This document shows, piece by piece, positions 1 to 8,503 of a stretch of DNA of 64,000 bases; position 1 is the stretch's first letter; each line of letters starts with the position of its first letter. Origin of the DNA: Dyadobacter fanqingshengii (GTDB taxonomy: Bacteria > Bacteroidota > Bacteroidia > Cytophagales > Spirosomataceae); contig NZ_CP098806.1 of NCBI RefSeq assembly GCF_023822005.2, positions 3,162,001-3,226,000 on the forward strand, given 5' to 3'. Below the pieces are notes generated by a model, which did no database searches, was not told the DNA's origin, and saw only the letters and a program-made list of their open reading frames with translations. The position numbers and the translations under genes were made by a program.

Positions 1-767
1 AACTGGCTTGGCAAAGGGAAATTTTTAAGCGTTTCGGTGGGAATTTCGGCAGCGGATAATGGCACCAATGGCTTCCTGTTCCGTGCCTTGTGCAGGAAGA
101 AAACCTCCTTTAATGGCACGGGCTCTTGTAAGAAATCGGATTTGGGCTGATATGAGAACTTATTAACGCCTTCGCTTACCGGCTGCAATTCTGACTTTTC
201 GTAATGCAAGCCATTTGCCGTCTTATCCCAAATTTTGAGCTGTGGATAGGCCGGAACAATGTATGCTAATCCATTGTCATTAAATCCAATGGCTGTCAAA
301 TCGTCGCTCAGCAACTTACAACCTGCCTTAATAAACGCAGCAGCAGTGGTTGATTTTCCGGCACCGGGCATTCCCATGAAACACCAGCCTTCATTCCCGA
401 CCCGCACGGCGCTGGCATGCAAGAGAAAAAGTCCTCTCTGAAACAAGATCAGCCCCAGCGCTTCGCTCACTGTGAAGAGGCTTACTAAATTATTATCATC
501 GACCAATGGCCTCACAACCAGGCAATTGCCATTTGAAGCCTTAAAAGACGCGACATTATTCCAATGCAGATAGAGATTTTCATCCGCATCTTTCGCGAAG
601 CCTGCCCTCACCCCTCTTCTATATAATTGCGTATTTTCCAGTGCAGGAAGTTCAAATGATGCGGATTGAATATATAAGTCGTGCCTTGTACTAGCGTCTC
701 CGTCACTCAATTCAGGAAGTTCAATTTCGGAAAGGATATTGAGCCCGAAGGCTTTATAATGATGCAT
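1..767 (-). CDS. HPr-kinase-like serine kinase of a lasso-peptide-type RiPP cluster (3' end cut by window edge)
   Basis: This is an open minus-strand frame from an ATG at 767 to the window edge, about 255 residues without a stop, so the C-terminus is missing. It has a Walker A motif GMPGAGKST at about residues 132-140, preceded by LLHASAV and followed by KLLSDDLTAI. That order (His-containing strand, P-loop, S-D-D) is typical of the HprK C-terminal kinase fold. It lies 16 bp downstream of a lasso-type leader peptidase gene and clearly belongs to the same operon. In characterised lasso clusters such as paeninodin, kinases of this kind phosphorylate the precursor peptide at its C-terminal serine. 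That role here is inferred from context. It is not a classical HPr kinase, because the long N-terminal part differs and no PTS genes are nearby. Confidence 0.8.
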   Translation of the reverse strand, partial: MHHYKAFGLNILSEIELPELSDGDASTRHDLYIQSASFELPALENTQLYRRGVRAGFAKDADENLYLHWNNVASFKASNGNCLVVRPLVDDNNLVSLFTVSEALGLILFQRGLFLLHASAVRVGNEGWCFMGMPGAGKSTTAAAFIKAGCKLLSDDLTAIGFNDNGLAYIVPAYPQLKIWDKTANGLHYEKSELQPVSEGVNKFSYQPKSDFLQEPVPLKEVFFLHKARNRKPLVPLSAAEIPTETLKNFPLPSQ

Positions 768-783
768 GTGTGTTATAATAAAA

Positions 784-1224
784 TCATTTCCAAACCCAAA
801 TGCGCTGATAGAGAACGGATTCTGGCCAGTTACCCATGATTACCGAGCCGTTTTTCTCCACCCAGGCATGTGCTTCGAATTTTTTAGCGGGGTTTACTTC
901 AATGCCAATTTCCAGCGTTAATGCAGGGACTTTTCTCAGCAGATATTTGGTCGCGAGCGCACGCGGGAGACAGAGCAGTTCCATTGGCAACAAATTGGCT
1001 GCGGTATCAATGGCCCAAACAGTCAAATCTATTCTTTCCTGAGATATTTCACGCGTAGATTTGGAGTTGCACAACCAATGAAACAACTTTCTGAACGTTC
1101 CAAAAGGCAAAACCATTAATCCTGTTTTGATAAGCACCAGACTAACAGCCGCTTTCAGAAAGATGGCCCTTCCTTCGCCGGACAATTTATTCCATTTGGT
1201 AATATGGTGCTTAAATGTTCCCAA
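784..1224 (-). CDS. Lasso peptide biosynthesis B2 protein (transglutaminase-like leader peptidase)
   Basis: 146 residues, the usual size of the stand-alone B2 (PF13471-type) leader peptidases that cut the leader from a lasso precursor. A plausible Cys-His pair is visible: Cys85 in MELLCLPRAL and His119 in AHAWVEKNG, the two most conserved blocks of the family. A hydrophobic stretch near residues 22-42 may associate with the membrane. The start is a TTG at 1224, four bases after the stop of the PqqD-like gene. The next in-frame ATG is at codon 37 and would remove the conserved N-terminal region. Together with the PqqD-like protein upstream it forms a split B1/B2 pair. The family call is firm; the substrate is unknown because no precursor gene is in view. 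Confidence 0.85.
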   Translation of the reverse strand: MGTFKHHITKWNKLSGEGRAIFLKAAVSLVLIKTGLMVLPFGTFRKLFHWLCNSKSTREISQERIDLTVWAIDTAANLLPMELLCLPRALATKYLLRKVPALTLEIGIEVNPAKKFEAHAWVEKNGSVIMGNWPESVLYQRIWVWK

Positions 1225-1228
1225 ACGC

Positions 1229-1498
1229 TTATTTAATTACCTCAACCAATTTCTCAGAAATAAGATCTTTGAGGAGTGTATCAATATCGCTTTTGCAAGT
1301 ATCTGGATCCACCTCGTATTCGCTGGTCACAGCATTGCAAAGTGATTCAATGGTTTGCGGTCCTTTTTCCAAATTGTCCCAAACCAGCACACCAACGTCA
1401 TTCAGTCCGTAATAAGCTCCTTTGTTGTGATTAAGTATCACCGTTTCGCCAGCAACTTTGGAGGAAATCTGGTCGGATGTAAGTTGGTATTTTGTCAT
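1229..1498 (-). CDS. PqqD-family RiPP recognition element (lasso B1 protein)
   Basis: 89 residues with the PqqD fold pattern: a beta-hairpin region with VILNHNKGAYYGLNDVG (about residues 20-37), then VWDNLEKG, and helices ending in LLKDLISEKLVEV. PqqD-like domains bind the leader peptide of RiPP precursors and present it to the processing enzymes. In split lasso systems this B1 protein hands the precursor to the B2 protease encoded next. It is the first gene after a two-box promoter at 1542-1574, so it opens the operon. The ATG start at 1498 is clear. PqqD proteins also occur in other RiPP pathways, but the B2 gene four bases downstream makes the lasso type by far the best reading. Confidence 0.87.
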   Translation of the reverse strand: MTKYQLTSDQISSKVAGETVILNHNKGAYYGLNDVGVLVWDNLEKGPQTIESLCNAVTSEYEVDPDTCKSDIDTLLKDLISEKLVEVIK

Positions 1499-1541
1499 GA
1501 AAGGGGCTATTCTTATGTGATATAATGTGTTTTGCTTTGTA

Positions 1542-1574
1542 CAAAGTTAAAAATTTTAATTACTCAATCTCAAA
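1542..1574 (-). promoter_or_regulatory. Bacteroidota-type promoter of the lasso-type operon
   Basis: On the minus strand TTTG (1574-1571) is followed after 21 bp by TAACTTTG (1549-1542), an exact match to the Bacteroidota TTTG / TAnnTTTG consensus with permitted spacing. It predicts a transcript starting near 1536 and a leader of roughly 35-40 bases before the PqqD-like ATG at 1498. The upstream box lies inside the 3' end of the aldehyde dehydrogenase gene. Confidence 0.68.
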
Positions 1575-3098
1575 CTTTATTCCCTGCGCCAATGGAAGCG
1601 CAGTTCCGTAATTGATCGTGTTGGTTTGTCTACGCATATAGGCTTTCCAAGCGTCCGAACCGGATTCGCGACCGCCGCCTGTTTCTTTTTCTCCGCCGAA
1701 AGCGCCGCCAATTTCTGCCCCCGAAGTCCCGATATTCACATTGGCAATCCCACAATCCGATCCGGCGTTAGAGAGAAAGATCTCTGATTCTCTGACATTT
1801 AGGGTGAAAATTGCTGACGATAATCCTTGCGGAACGTCGTTTTGAATGGCGATTGCTTCTTCGAGGTCATTGTATTTGATCAAATAAAGAATGGGCGCAA
1901 ATGTTTCGTGTTGTACAATAGCATATTTATTCAAAACCTCAGCAATACAAGGCGCAACATAACATTCCGACGCAAAAGCATCACCATTCAGGACTTTTGG
2001 CGCAACAATAAAACTGCCACCGGCTTCTTTCACTTTTTCTACGGCAAGCTGATACTGCGAAACGGCTTCCTTATCGATCAACGGTCCGACGTGAATGTTA
2101 CTATCCAACGGATTTCCAATGCGCAGCTGCGCATATGCTTTCACTAGCCGCTGTTTCACTTCCTCATATATGTCTGCATGAACGATTATCCTTCTCGTTG
2201 AAGTGCACCTTTGTCCTGCCGTTCCTACTGCCCCAAAAACAATGCCCGGAATGGCCACATTCAGATCTGCGGATGGCGTAACGATGATTGCATTGTTACC
2301 GCCCAGTTCAAGCAAACTCTTACCAAGCCGCCGGGCAACCGCTTCGCCCACGGATTTCCCCATGCGTGTGCTGCCTGTCGCCGAGACCAATGCGATCCGC
2401 GGATCATTAGCAAGCCATTCTCCTACTTCTCGTCCGCCGGTTAAAATGCAGGAAACGCCTTCCGGAACGTCATTTTCTTCGAGAACTGTTTTAATGATAT
2501 TTTGTGATGCCAAAGCGGTCAAAGGCGTTTTTTCGGACGGTTTCCAAATACAAACATCCCCGCAAACCCAGGCCAGCATCGCATTCCAGGACCAAACCGC
2601 AACCGGAAAATTGAATGCTGAAATAATGCCAACCACACCGATCGGATGCCATTGCTCGTACATGCGATGCTGGGAACGCTCGCTATGCATGGTCAATCCA
2701 TAAAGCTGGCGTGACAAGCCAACGGCGAAATCGCAGATATCGATCATTTCCTGCACTTCTCCCAAACCTTCCTGCAAGCTTTTGCCCATTTCATAGCTTA
2801 CCAATGTGCCCAGCTCAGTCTTATATTTCCGAAGCTGGTCTCCCATTTGCCGCACAATTTCGCCGCGTTTGGGTGCCGGGATCCGCTTCCAGACCTGATA
2901 AGCTTCCAATGCTTTCTGAACTACAAAATCATAATCAGAGCGATCGGCCTGGTTTGCCTGCGCTATTCTTTTACCATCGACCGGCGAAAAAGATTCCAAA
3001 ATCCCGCCATTGCCCGACTGATGAATTTTTCCCGTACTAACACCATTATTAAGCTGCTGAATGCCTAGCGCATCCAGAACCGTTTGTATATTTTCCAT
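1560..3098 (-). CDS. ALDH7-family aldehyde dehydrogenase (L-piperidine-6-carboxylate / alpha-aminoadipic semialdehyde dehydrogenase)
   Basis: About 512 residues from the ATG at 3098. A TTG two codons upstream is possible but less likely. All ALDH landmarks are present: SAFNFP with Asn163, WKPSEKTP with Lys186, the general base Glu264 in LLELGGN, and the nucleophile Cys298 in GTAGQRCTS. The closest family is antiquitin/ALDH7, which oxidises alpha-aminoadipic semialdehyde (in equilibrium with piperideine-6-carboxylate) to aminoadipate with NAD+. The gene lies 30 bp downstream of a saccharopine dehydrogenase gene on the same strand, so the two should work as consecutive steps of lysine breakdown. 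Its last bases overlap the promoter of the RiPP operon. Confidence 0.88.
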   Translation of the reverse strand: MENIQTVLDALGIQQLNNGVSTGKIHQSGNGGILESFSPVDGKRIAQANQADRSDYDFVVQKALEAYQVWKRIPAPKRGEIVRQMGDQLRKYKTELGTLVSYEMGKSLQEGLGEVQEMIDICDFAVGLSRQLYGLTMHSERSQHRMYEQWHPIGVVGIISAFNFPVAVWSWNAMLAWVCGDVCIWKPSEKTPLTALASQNIIKTVLEENDVPEGVSCILTGGREVGEWLANDPRIALVSATGSTRMGKSVGEAVARRLGKSLLELGGNNAIIVTPSADLNVAIPGIVFGAVGTAGQRCTSTRRIIVHADIYEEVKQRLVKAYAQLRIGNPLDSNIHVGPLIDKEAVSQYQLAVEKVKEAGGSFIVAPKVLNGDAFASECYVAPCIAEVLNKYAIVQHETFAPILYLIKYNDLEEAIAIQNDVPQGLSSAIFTLNVRESEIFLSNAGSDCGIANVNIGTSGAEIGGAFGGEKETGGGRESGSDAWKAYMRRQTNTINYGTALPLAQGIKFEIE

Positions 3099-3128
3099 TA
3101 CCAAAACTTTTGTGTGTAATGTTCCTCA

Positions 3129-4181
3129 TTAATTGAAAAAAGCTCCATTCTGCGTTTGCAGGAAGTCTTTAAGCAGAATATCTTCCTGGCGAATAAATCC
3201 TTTATCAGGCAAAACACCATCTGCAACCATCTCCACAACCGACGCGATGGAAGCGGCAGTGGTCCAGGAAATGGCCCGCCAGTGTTGTCCATCAATGTCA
3301 ATAGGATGATATGCTTTGTAAAACTCCTCCCTTTCCAATCGGTTTTCTTTCCATCCTTCCACCACTGCATACACATAAACCACATCCTGCTGCACAGGTG
3401 GCTTTGCCTCGGTAAGGATCTGCTCGATCAGCTCGCGCTTGTCTTTTAAACAAAGCTCATAGAGCATAAAACGCATCAGACTGCAATGTCCAGGATAGCG
3501 GATTGTTTTGTAATTCAATGTATCCAGCTTCCCTTCCAACGTTTCACACATTGTGCCTAACCCTCCGGAAGTGATAAAAGCCTCAAATTCCTGCCCTTCA
3601 ATGTTGATCATTTCAACGCCCTCCAAGGATGGCACCATCTTTCTGACGCCATTATGGATTACTTCCGCATCATTGATATACTCATTCACAACACCCGCCG
3701 GCGACCAGGTGAAGGAATAGCCCATAAGACCATTCGGATAACGCGGTAAAGCACCTACCCGCAGCTCGATATCACGTAATTTGGTAAACCGTTTGGCAAG
3801 ATCCATTCCTACTATGCCGATAAAACCGGGTGCCAGGCCGCATTGAGGCGCTAGCACGCTTCTGCTTTCTTTGGCCATTTCCCGAATAGCTGCTGTGGTC
3901 GCAACATCTTCGGTCAGGTCAAAATAATGTATCCCGTTCTGGCAGGCTTTCTGTGCAATGGGTAAATTGAGGTTATAAGGCATGCAGGACACGACGGCGT
4001 CAAATCCGGCAAGTGTCTGATCCAGAAAATCGGGGTTGGTAATGTCCCCGGGAAGCACCGGAAAAGGCAATGCAACTGCGGGTTGGGTCTTATCAACCCC
4101 GGTAACACTGAATTTTTTGCTTAAAAGGGTTCCAACCAGTGACCCCACTTTTCCAAGACCGATAACAAGGATTTTCTGCAT
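3129..4181 (-). CDS. Saccharopine dehydrogenase family protein (probably glutamate-forming)
   Basis: 350 residues with an N-terminal Rossmann motif VIGLGKVGSLVG at about residues 5-16, then the family blocks SCMPYNLN, APGFIGIVGMDLA and SGGLGTMCE. The family interconverts saccharopine, glutamate and alpha-aminoadipic semialdehyde with NAD(P). The ALDH7 gene immediately downstream would oxidise that semialdehyde, which points to catabolic use. Lysine-ketoglutarate reductase, needed to make saccharopine, is not in the window. The start is a clear ATG at 4181, divergent from the flavoprotein gene at 4274, so 4182-4273 holds both promoters. I see no exact two-box motif there. Confidence 0.85.
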   Translation of the reverse strand: MQKILVIGLGKVGSLVGTLLSKKFSVTGVDKTQPAVALPFPVLPGDITNPDFLDQTLAGFDAVVSCMPYNLNLPIAQKACQNGIHYFDLTEDVATTAAIREMAKESRSVLAPQCGLAPGFIGIVGMDLAKRFTKLRDIELRVGALPRYPNGLMGYSFTWSPAGVVNEYINDAEVIHNGVRKMVPSLEGVEMINIEGQEFEAFITSGGLGTMCETLEGKLDTLNYKTIRYPGHCSLMRFMLYELCLKDKRELIEQILTEAKPPVQQDVVYVYAVVEGWKENRLEREEFYKAYHPIDIDGQHWRAISWTTAASIASVVEMVADGVLPDKGFIRQEDILLKDFLQTQNGAFFN

Positions 4182-4273
4182 GTATAGGCAAATATCTGGG
4201 TTGTAAATATTTTAGCTGTCGAGAAAGATATGAAAAGAAATTGCAGTTTTTAAAACTTACATGTCATTTTTGT

Positions 4274-5521
4274 ATGATGAATAAAAGTGATATGCAGATT
4301 GTTATCGTGGGTGGCGGAGCTTCCGGATTTATGGCTGCTATAACGGCCGCAGAGCAGAATCCGGACGCGAAAATTGTAATTTTAGAGAAGAATAAGACGG
4401 TTTTGAACAAAGTCCGGGTTTCGGGCGGGGGCCGGTGCAATGTGACGCATAACCCGTCAGATCTGCGTTTTTTTATAAAAAATTATCCAAGAGGCGAAAA
4501 GCTGCTGCGCAAATTACTGCATCATTTCGACGCGAAGTCGACGGTCAGCTGGTTTGAGAATAAAGGGGTTAAATTAAAGACTGAGCCCGACGGCAGGATG
4601 TTTCCGGTTACCGATTCGTCCCAAACGATCATTGAATGCATGGTCAGGACGGCGCGCAATCTGAACATTCAGATTAAGACAGGCACATCGGTCAGGTCAT
4701 TTACCGAGGTTACAAATGGTGTTCAGAAAGGCTTTTCGATCCAGCTCGACGAAGACGAAAAGATGTATGCAGACAAATTACTGATTGCAACAGGCGGTTA
4801 TCCCAAAGCCAGTGGATTCGATTGGCTTCAAATGCATAACCACACGATCATTCACCCGCTTCCATCGCTTTTTACATTTAATACGCCTGAAAATTATTTA
4901 TTGTCGCTTGCCGGGGTTTCCGTTCAGGATGCACTTGTGAAGATTTCGGGGACGAAGCATGAATGGCAGGGACCATTATTGATCACGCATTGGGGTTTTA
5001 GCGGACCAGCCGTTCTAAAACTTTCGGCCTGGGGTGCGCGGGATCTGGCGGAAAAGGAATATCATTTCATTTGCAAGATCAATTGGTTGCCGCAGATGAA
5101 TGAACAGCAGGTTAGGGAGTTCTTAATGGGTGAAAAAACCAAAACGCCCAAACAACAAATTGCTTCGCACGCTCGCCTGGGCATTCCCGCTCGTTTGTGG
5201 AAGGCTTTTGTGTCCAAAGCAGAAATCACAGAAGAATTGCGCTGGTCGGATGCAACCCACAAAGCATTGAACCGACTGACCGAATTACTGACAAACAGTC
5301 AGTTTGAGGTGAAAGGCAAGACCACATTCAAGGAAGAATTTGTGACTTGCGGCGGTATTTCGCTGACTGACATTAATCACGAAACATTAGAGAGCAAGTC
5401 TGTTCCCGGCCTTTACTTTTCAGGTGAAGTGCTTGATATTGACGGCATTACCGGCGGATTCAACTTTCAAAATGCGTGGACGACCGGTTACATTGCCGGG
5501 AAAAATATGGCTAATTACTAG
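4274..5521 (+). CDS. BaiN/HI0933-family (YhiN-like) FAD-dependent oxidoreductase
   Basis: About 415 residues. The N-terminus carries the FAD dinucleotide motif VIVGGGASGFMA, then the family signature SGGGRCNVTHN, and near the C-terminus GLYFSGEVLDIDG followed by GGFNFQNAW. These mark the HI0933/YhiN flavoprotein family, a large group mostly without known substrates; one member, BaiN, acts in bile-acid dehydroxylation in clostridia. Several starts are close together (ATG at 4274, 4277 and 4292). I chose the first; the last would begin right at MQIVIVGGG. The stop overlaps the convergent uvrC stop by 4 bp. Confidence 0.82.
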   Translation: MMNKSDMQIVIVGGGASGFMAAITAAEQNPDAKIVILEKNKTVLNKVRVSGGGRCNVTHNPSDLRFFIKNYPRGEKLLRKLLHHFDAKSTVSWFENKGVKLKTEPDGRMFPVTDSSQTIIECMVRTARNLNIQIKTGTSVRSFTEVTNGVQKGFSIQLDEDEKMYADKLLIATGGYPKASGFDWLQMHNHTIIHPLPSLFTFNTPENYLLSLAGVSVQDALVKISGTKHEWQGPLLITHWGFSGPAVLKLSAWGARDLAEKEYHFICKINWLPQMNEQQVREFLMGEKTKTPKQQIASHARLGIPARLWKAFVSKAEITEELRWSDATHKALNRLTELLTNSQFEVKGKTTFKEEFVTCGGISLTDINHETLESKSVPGLYFSGEVLDIDGITGGFNFQNAWTTGYIAGKNMANY

Positions 5522-7332
5522 GCATTATCGGCCATCGCATCGAAATAAGCACGCACCTTTTTCGCCCGGTCCAAACCAACCAGTCCAGCCAGCTGTTCCA
5601 ACGAACTTTCGCGAATGTTACGAACGGACCCGAAGAATTTCAATAGTTTCGTCGCTGTCACCCTACCTACGCCATCCACACCGTCTAATTCACTAATAAG
5701 GCTTGCTTTGCTTCTTTTATCCCGGTGAAAGGTGATCCCAAACCTATGCGCTTCATCGCGGATCTGCTGAATGAGCTTCAAGGATTCGGACTTTTTATCA
5801 ATGTAAAGCGGAAGGGAATCTTCGGGGAAATATATTTCTTCTAACCTCTTCGCAATGCCGATGATTGGAACTTGTCCGTAAATTCCCAGACTCTTTAATG
5901 CATCACAGGCGGCTCCTAACTGCCCTTTTCCACCATCAACTACAATCAGGTCGGGAAGCGGCTGCTCCTCCGCTATCACCCTCAGGTAGCGCCGGCCAAC
6001 AACCTCATTCATGGATGCGAAGTCATTGGGGCCGATAACGGTTTTGATATTAAAATGCCTATAATCCTTTTTAGACGGCTTTCCTTCTTTGAAACACACC
6101 ATCGCCGCCACCGGATTCGTGCCTTGAATGTTGGAGTTATCAAAACATTCGATGTGCCGCGGAAGTGTTTTTAATTGCAAATCGCTCTTTAATCGGATCA
6201 AAATGCGATCCTTTTTAGATGAAGTTGCCGATGCCTCCACTTCCCTGCGCTCCGCTTTATCGCGGCGGAAATACATCACATTCTTCATGGACATATCGAG
6301 CAGCTTTTTCTTATCGCCGATTTGCGGAACAGTAATTTCAAGGCGCATTTCGAGATCAGGTTTAATGTTCGAAAGGAGTTCCTTGGCCTCTGCTCCAAAC
6401 TTCGAACGCATCTCAACGATCATTAACGCAAGGATTTCGGCATCACTTTCGTCGAGCTTCTTCTTCACTTCAACGGTCTGTGTAGCAACCATATATCCCT
6501 CTTTTATTTTCATAAAATTGAGATAAGCGGCTTCCTCGTCCGACACAATGGTCAGCACATCGACGTTCCCGATTTTAGGATTTGTGACGGTGGCTTTACT
6601 TTGAAAATTGGATAGGCTTTCGATTTTGGTTTTCCAGGAATGCGCTTTTTCAAATTCCATTTGCTCCGCAGCATGCAGCATTTTCTCTTTAAAATATTGC
6701 TGTGGCAGCGAGAGATTACCTTTCAGAATGTGATGGACCTGCTCGATTTCTGCATTGTACTCGGCCTCATCCTGCAATCCTTCGCAAGGGCCTTTGCAGT
6801 TGCCAATGTGATATTCCAGACAAACTTTGAATTTGCCCGCCTCAATGTTGGACTGCGAAAGCGGCAACTGGCAAGAACGAATTGTATAGAGCGATTTAAA
6901 CATATCCAGCAGCGTATGCATCGTCCGCAAACTCGCAAATGGCCCGTAAAATGTCCCCTTGGTCCTATCCAGGTTGCGCGTCACATACACACGCGGGAAG
7001 CGCTCCTGCGTCACACATATAAAAGGATAGGTTTTATCGTCTTTGAGCAGAATGTTAAACTTGGGCTGTAATTGCTTGATAAGCTGATTTTCAAGCAGAA
7101 GCGCGTCCCATTCACTATGCACGATCGTGTATTCAATGCGTCGGATCTGGCTTACCAGCCGCTTGGTCTTACGGTCGTGTTGATTGGATTTTAGAAAATA
7201 ACTGGAAACCCTGCTTCGAAGGCTTTTGGCCTTACCCACATATATAACTTCCCCGGTTTCATCAAAATAGCGATATACACCAGGATCGAGCGGAATTTTT
7301 GAAAGTTCTTCTTTATAATTGAATTCAGACAT
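5518..7332 (-). CDS. uvrC: UvrABC excinuclease subunit C
   Basis: 604 residues, normal for UvrC. The N-terminal GIY-YIG nuclease domain shows GVYRYF (residues 18-23) and VIYVGKAKS (about 29-37). A UVR motif follows at about 220-242 (EQMEFEKAHSWKTKI), then the UvrC homology domain with HIECFDNSN at about 393-401, and tandem helix-hairpin-helix motifs at the C-terminus. Cys154, Cys171, Cys179 and Cys183 form the four-cysteine pattern reported to bind an iron-sulfur cluster in UvrC. It makes the two incisions in nucleotide excision repair. It is the last gene of a minus-strand run with the penicillin-binding protein and glycerate kinase. Confidence 0.96.
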   Translation of the reverse strand: MSEFNYKEELSKIPLDPGVYRYFDETGEVIYVGKAKSLRSRVSSYFLKSNQHDRKTKRLVSQIRRIEYTIVHSEWDALLLENQLIKQLQPKFNILLKDDKTYPFICVTQERFPRVYVTRNLDRTKGTFYGPFASLRTMHTLLDMFKSLYTIRSCQLPLSQSNIEAGKFKVCLEYHIGNCKGPCEGLQDEAEYNAEIEQVHHILKGNLSLPQQYFKEKMLHAAEQMEFEKAHSWKTKIESLSNFQSKATVTNPKIGNVDVLTIVSDEEAAYLNFMKIKEGYMVATQTVEVKKKLDESDAEILALMIVEMRSKFGAEAKELLSNIKPDLEMRLEITVPQIGDKKKLLDMSMKNVMYFRRDKAERREVEASATSSKKDRILIRLKSDLQLKTLPRHIECFDNSNIQGTNPVAAMVCFKEGKPSKKDYRHFNIKTVIGPNDFASMNEVVGRRYLRVIAEEQPLPDLIVVDGGKGQLGAACDALKSLGIYGQVPIIGIAKRLEEIYFPEDSLPLYIDKKSESLKLIQQIRDEAHRFGITFHRDKRSKASLISELDGVDGVGRVTATKLLKFFGSVRNIRESSLEQLAGLVGLDRAKKVRAYFDAMADNA

Positions 7333-7359
7333 TGAATAATTTCTTGACAGGCTGTGCCA

Positions 7360-8493
7360 TTATCTATTTGAAAAAAACAACCGCACAAGATGAAAAGTTG
7401 CGTCCTTAACCAATCCAAAAGCTTCTGCCTGGGCATGGTCTAAATCCATAGGCCGGTTCAAAACGGAAACTGCATAAGTTATGCCAGCATCACGAACTTG
7501 CTGAGGCGTGATCTGCAACGTGCCGCAAACAACGGCCAGCGGGACATTATTTATATTACAAAAGTCGGCTAGGCCTTTCACAACTTTTCCGGATAATGTC
7601 TGCTCGTCCACTTTCCCTTCGCCGGTAATCACCAGATCTGCGTTTTGAATGCGTTCGGCAATGCGCGTCTGCTCGATTACAATGCTGACGCCATCTTTCA
7701 ATACTGCATTTAAAAACCAAAGACATCCTGCGCCCAATCCACCTGCCGCCCCGGCTCCCGGTTGATTGGTGATGTCCCTTCCAAAGGCTGCTGATGCAAT
7801 CGCACTGAGATTTTGCAATCCTTCATCCAGAACTTCAACCATAGCAGGATCAGCCCCTTTTTGTGGGCCGTAAATATATGCAGCCCCATTTGGCCCGAAC
7901 AAAGGATTCGTGACGTCGCAGGCGACTGTTATGGAAACAGATGCTAAACGGCCATCGCTTTCCTCACTATCAATGCGACTGATCTTGTTCAGTGTTTCGC
8001 CTTTTGGCGGTAACAGCTCTTTATTTTCATTATAAAAACGATAACCCAGCGCCATTGCCATTCCGATTCCGCCGTCTGTCGTGGCGCTGCCTCCTATGCC
8101 CAGGATAATGTCCTTGACCCCTTTGTCCAGGGCGTCTTTAATCAACTGGCCGGTTCCGAAAGTGCTTGTTAGGAGCGGATTACGCTCTTCTGTCGATAAC
8201 AAGGCCAAACCAGACGCAGCTGCCATTTCTATAAAAGCAGTCTGCCCGTCAGCAGACAGCCCGTAGGATGCTGTAATTATCCTTCCGAGCGGATCATTTA
8301 CTTTAACCGCAATCGAATTTCCCTGCGCCTGCCGGGTGAGAATTTTAGCTGTTCCTTCACCGCCATCTGCTAGCGGGATCGTGGTTACATTTGCTTCTGG
8401 AAATGCCAGTAAAATTCCTTCCCTGACCGCCTGGCAGACGTCCAGAGCTTCCAGAGAGCCACGAAATTTGTCGGGAGCAACGAGGATGTTCAA
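7360..8493 (-). CDS. Glycerate kinase (type I, GarK/GlxK family)
   Basis: 377 residues. The N-terminal APDKFRGSLEA and the following AIREG-like helix are hallmarks of the GK1 family, as are IGGSATTDGGIGMA and GAGAAGGLGAG further on. The enzyme phosphorylates D-glycerate with ATP (usually to 2-phosphoglycerate) and feeds it into lower glycolysis. The start is a TTG at 8493: an in-frame TAG lies three codons upstream and MNILVAPDKF is the expected N-terminus. It is 10 bp from the penicillin-binding protein stop and 27 bp from uvrC, so the three are probably cotranscribed although functionally unrelated. Confidence 0.92.
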   Translation of the reverse strand: MNILVAPDKFRGSLEALDVCQAVREGILLAFPEANVTTIPLADGGEGTAKILTRQAQGNSIAVKVNDPLGRIITASYGLSADGQTAFIEMAAASGLALLSTEERNPLLTSTFGTGQLIKDALDKGVKDIILGIGGSATTDGGIGMAMALGYRFYNENKELLPPKGETLNKISRIDSEESDGRLASVSITVACDVTNPLFGPNGAAYIYGPQKGADPAMVEVLDEGLQNLSAIASAAFGRDITNQPGAGAAGGLGAGCLWFLNAVLKDGVSIVIEQTRIAERIQNADLVITGEGKVDEQTLSGKVVKGLADFCNINNVPLAVVCGTLQITPQQVRDAGITYAVSVLNRPMDLDHAQAEAFGLVKDATFHLVRLFFSNR

Positions 8494-8503
8494 AATGTGC
8501 TAA

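Noticed and set aside
2203..2703. Plus-strand open frame of 166 codons
   Set aside because: It is the antisense shadow of the ALDH7 gene, whose catalytic motifs are intact on the minus strand.
5518..7332. GIY-YIG domain as a homing endonuclease
   Set aside because: The full UvrC domain order follows it, so it is the repair nuclease and not a mobile element.
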